NCBI GenBank assembly: GCA_002408385.1
Contig: DHSB01000030.1
Span: 1 to 14,835 of the forward strand
Direction: 5' to 3'
From: Myxococcales bacterium UBA5297
GTDB taxonomy: Bacteria; Myxococcota; Myxococcia; Myxococcales; UBA5297
Length of the DNA stretch: 14,835 bases
The notes beneath the pieces were generated by a model. The model saw only the letters and a program-made list of their open reading frames with translations. It ran no database searches and had not been told where the DNA came from. The position numbers and the translations under genes were made by a program. Positions 12,227 through 14,835 of this stretch are shown piece by piece; position 1 is the first letter of the stretch, and each line of letters opens with the position of its first letter.

Positions 12227-13462
12227 CTAGAACTCGTGCATCACCAGCCCCGAGCGCAGCTTGGGCTCGAACCAGGTGCTCTTGGGCGGCATGATCTTCC
12301 CGGCGTCGGCGATGGCGATCAGCTCCTCGATCCGCGTCGGGAACATGGAGAAGGCCACCTTGCAGTCACCCGAGTCGACCCGCTTCTCGAGCTCGGCCAT
12401 GCCGCGGATGCCGCCGACGAAGTCGATGCGCTTGTCGGTGCGCGGGTTGCCGATGCCGAGGATGGGCGCGAGCAGGTTGTCCTGCAGGATGGAGACGTCG
12501 AGGGCGGCGACCGGGTCCTTCTCGTCGAAGGTGCCGGGCTTGGCGGTCAGCGTGTGCCACTTGCCGTCGAGGTACATGCCGAAGTCGTGCGTCTTGGTCG
12601 GCTTCTTCTCGCCGGTCGGCGCGACGGTGAACTTCTCTTCGACCTTCTTCAGGAACTCTTCCTTGGAGAGGCCGTTCAGATCCTTGACCACGCGGTTGTA
12701 GTCCATGATCTGCATCTGGTCGTGGGGGAAGATCACCGTGAGGAAGAAGTTGTACTCCTCCTCGCCGGTGTGCTTCTCGCCGGCGCGCTGCTTGCGCAGC
12801 TCGCGCACCCGCGAGCCGGAGGCCGACCGGTGGTGGCCGTCGGCGATGTACATCACCGGGATGGGGCTGAACTCGCTCTGGAACCGCTCGATGTCCGCCT
12901 GGTCGTCGACGACCCAGAAGGTGTGGCCGATGCCGTCCTCGGTGGTGAAGTCGTAGGCCGGCGCCTGCGCGGTGAGCCGCGCGACCAGCTCGTCGATGGA
13001 CTTGCGCGCCAGGTAGACGAAGAAGACCGGCTCGTCGTTGCCGTTGAGGGTGTCGACGTGCTTGGTGCGGTCGTCCTCTTTGTCGGCGCGGGTCAGCTCG
13101 TGCTTCTTGATCCTCTCGGCCTGGTAGTCGTCGACGCTGGCGCAGGCGACGAGGCCGGTCTGGACGTGGTCGCCCATCTTCTGCCGGTAGAGGTAGAAGC
13201 AGGGCTTCGCGTCCTTGACGAGGATGCCTTCCTTCTTGAAGTGCTCCAGGTTCTCGAGACCCTTGGTGTAGACCTCGGGCGCGTGCTCGTCGACGCCCGG
13301 CAGGTCAATCTCGGGCCGGGAGATGCGGAAGAAGGAGAGCGGGTTGCCCTCGGCGTAGGCCGCGGCCTCCTTGCTGTTGACGACGTCGTACGGCGGGCAG
13401 GCGACCTTCAGAACCTTGTCTTTGGGAGGCCGCAGGCCGGCGAAGGGGCGAACGATCGACAT
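12227..13462 (-). CDS. DUF1015 family protein
   Basis: This protein of 411 residues shows the DUF1015 hallmarks. These are RPFAGLRP near the N-terminus, ACPPYDVV (21-28), FFRISRPE (44-51), KKHELTRADKEDDR (119-132), the central YIADGHHRSAS (205-215) with its paired His residues, and a C-terminal DPVAALDVSILQDNLLAPIL (family ...vdvs.Lh..il...lgi). The biochemical role of the family is not settled. The conserved DGHHR suggests a metal- or phosphate-binding active site. No signal peptide or membrane helix, so it is cytoplasmic. The start was set at 13462 (MSIVRPF) instead of an ATG 24 nt upstream because GGAGG sits 7 nt before it. dapA lies 141 bp upstream on the same strand. Confidence 0.9.
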   Translation of the reverse strand: MSIVRPFAGLRPPKDKVLKVACPPYDVVNSKEAAAYAEGNPLSFFRISRPEIDLPGVDEHAPEVYTKGLENLEHFKKEGILVKDAKPCFYLYRQKMGDHVQTGLVACASVDDYQAERIKKHELTRADKEDDRTKHVDTLNGNDEPVFFVYLARKSIDELVARLTAQAPAYDFTTEDGIGHTFWVVDDQADIERFQSEFSPIPVMYIADGHHRSASGSRVRELRKQRAGEKHTGEEEYNFFLTVIFPHDQMQIMDYNRVVKDLNGLSKEEFLKKVEEKFTVAPTGEKKPTKTHDFGMYLDGKWHTLTAKPGTFDEKDPVAALDVSILQDNLLAPILGIGNPRTDKRIDFVGGIRGMAELEKRVDSGDCKVAFSMFPTRIEELIAIADAGKIMPPKSTWFEPKLRSGLVMHEF

Positions 13463-13569
13463 GGTGTCCTCCAGCGGGTTGAGCACCGCGGTACCAACGC
13501 GTTGCTTCGGGTTGTCGAGCGCCCGGCCCCGGCGAGAAGCGGGCTTCTTCGGGTCGTGCGCTCGGGGTT

Positions 13570-13601
13570 GGAGCGGGGTCGATGGGCTTCCGGCCCGCTC
13601 C
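13570..13601 (-). terminator. Inverted repeat right after dapA
   Basis: GGAGCGGG and CCCGCTCC (8 bp each) flank a 16-nt spacer, starting 2 nt past the dapA stop codon. No T-run follows. It may reduce read-through into DUF1015 or stabilise the dapA mRNA end. Weak. Confidence 0.35.
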
Positions 13602-13603
13602 CT

Positions 13604-14488
13604 TTAGAGAAGTCCGAGCGCGCGCAGAGCTTCTTGCAGCTTGGCGCGTGGACCTTCACTCATCGGCGTGAGCGGCAGGCGAATCTCCTCGCTGAACCTG
13701 CCCATGAGGTGGAGCGCCGCCTTCACCGGGATGGGGTTCGATTCGAGGAACAGGCAGCGGTGCAGCGGGTTGAGCTTCACCTGCAGCTCGGCCGCCTTCT
13801 TGGTCTGGCTCGCGAGCGCGGCGGCGACGAGGTCGCTCACCAGGCGCGGCGCGACGTTGGCCGAAACGCTGATGACGCCCTTGCCACCGAGGGCCACGAA
13901 CGGCGCGATGGTGAAGTCGTCGCCCGAGAGCAGCGCGATGCGGTCGGGGCCGATGCGCTCGAGGATGTCGGCGAGCCGGGTCATCGAGCCGGTGGCCTCC
14001 TTGAGGCCGACGATCTCGGGGATCTCGCAGAGCCGCTCGACGGTCTCCGGCTGCAGGTCCACGCCGCAGCGGCCGGGGACGTTGTAGGCGACGAGCGGGA
14101 AGCCCGGGTGCGCCTTGGCGATCTCGCGGCAGTGGGCGACCAGGCCCGCCTGCGTCGGCTTGTTGTAGTAGGGCGTCACCACCAGCGCCCCGTCGGCGCC
14201 GGCCTCGCGCACCTGGCGCACGCCGTCGATCGTCGCCGCGGTCGAGTTCGAGCCGGCCCCGGCGACTACCGGGACGCGCCCGGCGGCCACCTCGACTGCG
14301 GTGCGGACCGCGCGCGCGCGCTCTTCGGCGCTCATCGTCGAGGCCTCGCCGGTAGTCCCCATGGGCACGAGCCCCGCGGTGCCGTTGTCGAGCTGGTGCT
14401 GGATGAGCCAGCGGTAGGCCTCGATGTCGAGCTTGCCGTCGCGGAACGGAGTGGCGAGCGCGACGAAAGATCCGACGAGCGGTTTCAT
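13604..14488 (-). CDS. dapA: 4-hydroxy-tetrahydrodipicolinate synthase
   Basis: This 294-residue TIM-barrel class I aldolase (E. coli DapA has 292) condenses pyruvate with aspartate semialdehyde, the first committed step to diaminopimelate and lysine. All key residues are visible: GTTGEAS (44-50) with Thr45/Thr46, TPYYNKP (105-111) with the Tyr of the proton relay, AYNVPGR (134-140) with Tyr135 and Arg140, and the Schiff-base Lys163 in GLKEATG. These match E. coli Thr44/Thr45, Tyr107, Tyr133, Arg138 and Lys161. The ending (HLMGRFSEEIRLPLTPMSEG) is typical. Cytoplasmic. The ATG at 14488 is chosen from GGAG about 7 nt upstream; the longer open frame to 14665 encodes only promoter DNA. No other dap genes are in the window. 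Confidence 0.96.
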   Translation of the reverse strand: MKPLVGSFVALATPFRDGKLDIEAYRWLIQHQLDNGTAGLVPMGTTGEASTMSAEERARAVRTAVEVAAGRVPVVAGAGSNSTAATIDGVRQVREAGADGALVVTPYYNKPTQAGLVAHCREIAKAHPGFPLVAYNVPGRCGVDLQPETVERLCEIPEIVGLKEATGSMTRLADILERIGPDRIALLSGDDFTIAPFVALGGKGVISVSANVAPRLVSDLVAAALASQTKKAAELQVKLNPLHRCLFLESNPIPVKAALHLMGRFSEEIRLPLTPMSEGPRAKLQEALRALGLL

Positions 14489-14529
14489 GCGGTGACTCCA
14501 GGCCGTATCGGCCAGTGAACAGGCCGGGC

Positions 14530-14535
14530 AGTCTA
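14530..14535 (-). promoter_or_regulatory. Extended -10 promoter of dapA
   Basis: On the minus strand TTTTGCTAGACTGCCCGG holds TAGACT with an upstream TGC, fitting an extended -10 (TGN-TANNNT). A start near 14524 would give a leader of about 36 nt to the dapA ATG. No clear -35 is seen, as expected for an extended -10 promoter. The string GCTAGACT is the same as in front of the TPR gene. Confidence 0.5.
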
Positions 14536-14672
14536 GCAAAAGCAGACAGGTTCTGGCCGGCGATCCTCGGGCGCGCGGGGCCGGGCCGCTCGGACGCAGA
14601 AGAACCACTTGGCTCGACGGTCCTGCTGTCCCGAAAGGGTCGACGATGATGCCGCGGTCCCCCAAGCGGGCG

Positions 14673-14835
14673 AGTCGTCTGGAGCTCGAGCACCGTCGGC
14701 GGTGACGATTCCAAGTCGTCCGGAGCTCGGGGATCGTCGGCGGCGACGTTTTCGAGTCGTCGGGAGCTCGGGGACCGTCGGCGGCGACGATCTCGGGGCC
14801 GTCGGGAGCTCGGGATCGTCGGCGGCGACGATCTC
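14673..14835. repeat. About 41-bp tandem repeat array upstream of dapA, running off the window
   Basis: Four consecutive units start at 14673, 14714, 14755 and 14797 (periods 41, 41 and 42; the last is cut by the window end). Each reads as AGTCGTC-GGAGCTCGGGG, then a TCGTCGGCGGCGACGA-like block. GAGCTC is a palindrome, and TCGTCG-GCGG-CGACGA can form a 6-bp hairpin. Copies 2-4 are closer to each other than to copy 1, which has GAGCTCGAGC and CGGTGACGA, suggesting decay at the array edge. The period is not a multiple of three and no frame reads as protein, so it is noncoding. The units are contiguous with no unique spacers, so it is not a CRISPR. Confidence 0.85.

Noticed and set aside
12236..14518. 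A 760-codon plus-strand open frame across DUF1015 and dapA
   Set aside because: Composition is a mirror of the codon bias of two well-identified minus-strand genes; it has no recognisable domain.
14673..14835. CRISPR array
   Set aside because: Units are contiguous and similar over their full length, with no unique spacers and no cas genes nearby.

Overview
This is a GC-rich chromosomal window (hand counts: 45 of 60 bases are G or C at 6301-6360). A Myxococcota or other deltaproteobacterial lineage is the best guess. The reasons are the codon bias, the pairing of nrfH with nrfA, a very long TPR protein with an Ala/Glu/Pro-rich linker, and GC-rich -10 elements of the form GCTAGACT. This taxonomic call is inference; the window has no rRNA or other marker gene.

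Left part (1-4241, + strand): a decayed SEC-C motif protein occupies 1-944. Next comes a cytochrome c nitrite reductase module. An FNR/Crp-type palindrome (TTGATCTAGGTCAA, 1034-1047) precedes nrfH (tetraheme quinol dehydrogenase) and nrfA (pentaheme nitrite reductase to ammonium). NrfA is unusual because heme 1 is bound by CVHCH instead of the classical CXXCK, and because its signal peptide looks like a Tat signal. After nrfA come a short, probably truncated membrane-anchored ORF (3422-3880), a 67-residue tail-anchored membrane protein (4003-4206) and a perfect 10-bp hairpin that probably ends this transcription block.

Middle (4412-9549): a family-2 glycosyltransferase fused to a C-terminal Rossmann-like domain (minus strand) is divergent from a 1215-residue TPR scaffold protein (plus strand). 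The TPR gene starts only 14 nt after a TAGACT -10 element, so its mRNA may be nearly leaderless. A 92-residue protein of unknown function follows.

Accessory stretch (about 9650-12140): this part has lower GC (35 of 60 at 10681-10740) and holds small orphan genes. Two are intact-looking hypotheticals (10668-11135 + and 11222-11626 -). One is a 51-codon ORF. Two are genes broken by several frameshifts; one of those carries the recurrent GPKSPEG...VKHGL...LLLPGED signature. The area looks like a decaying acquired patch.

Right part (12151-14835, minus strand): dapA (4-hydroxy-tetrahydrodipicolinate synthase, lysine/diaminopimelate synthesis) and then a DUF1015 protein, ended by a hairpin at 12151-12177. 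Upstream of dapA are an extended -10 promoter and a tandem array of about 41-bp units (14673 to the window edge), each with a SacI-type palindrome and a small hairpin.
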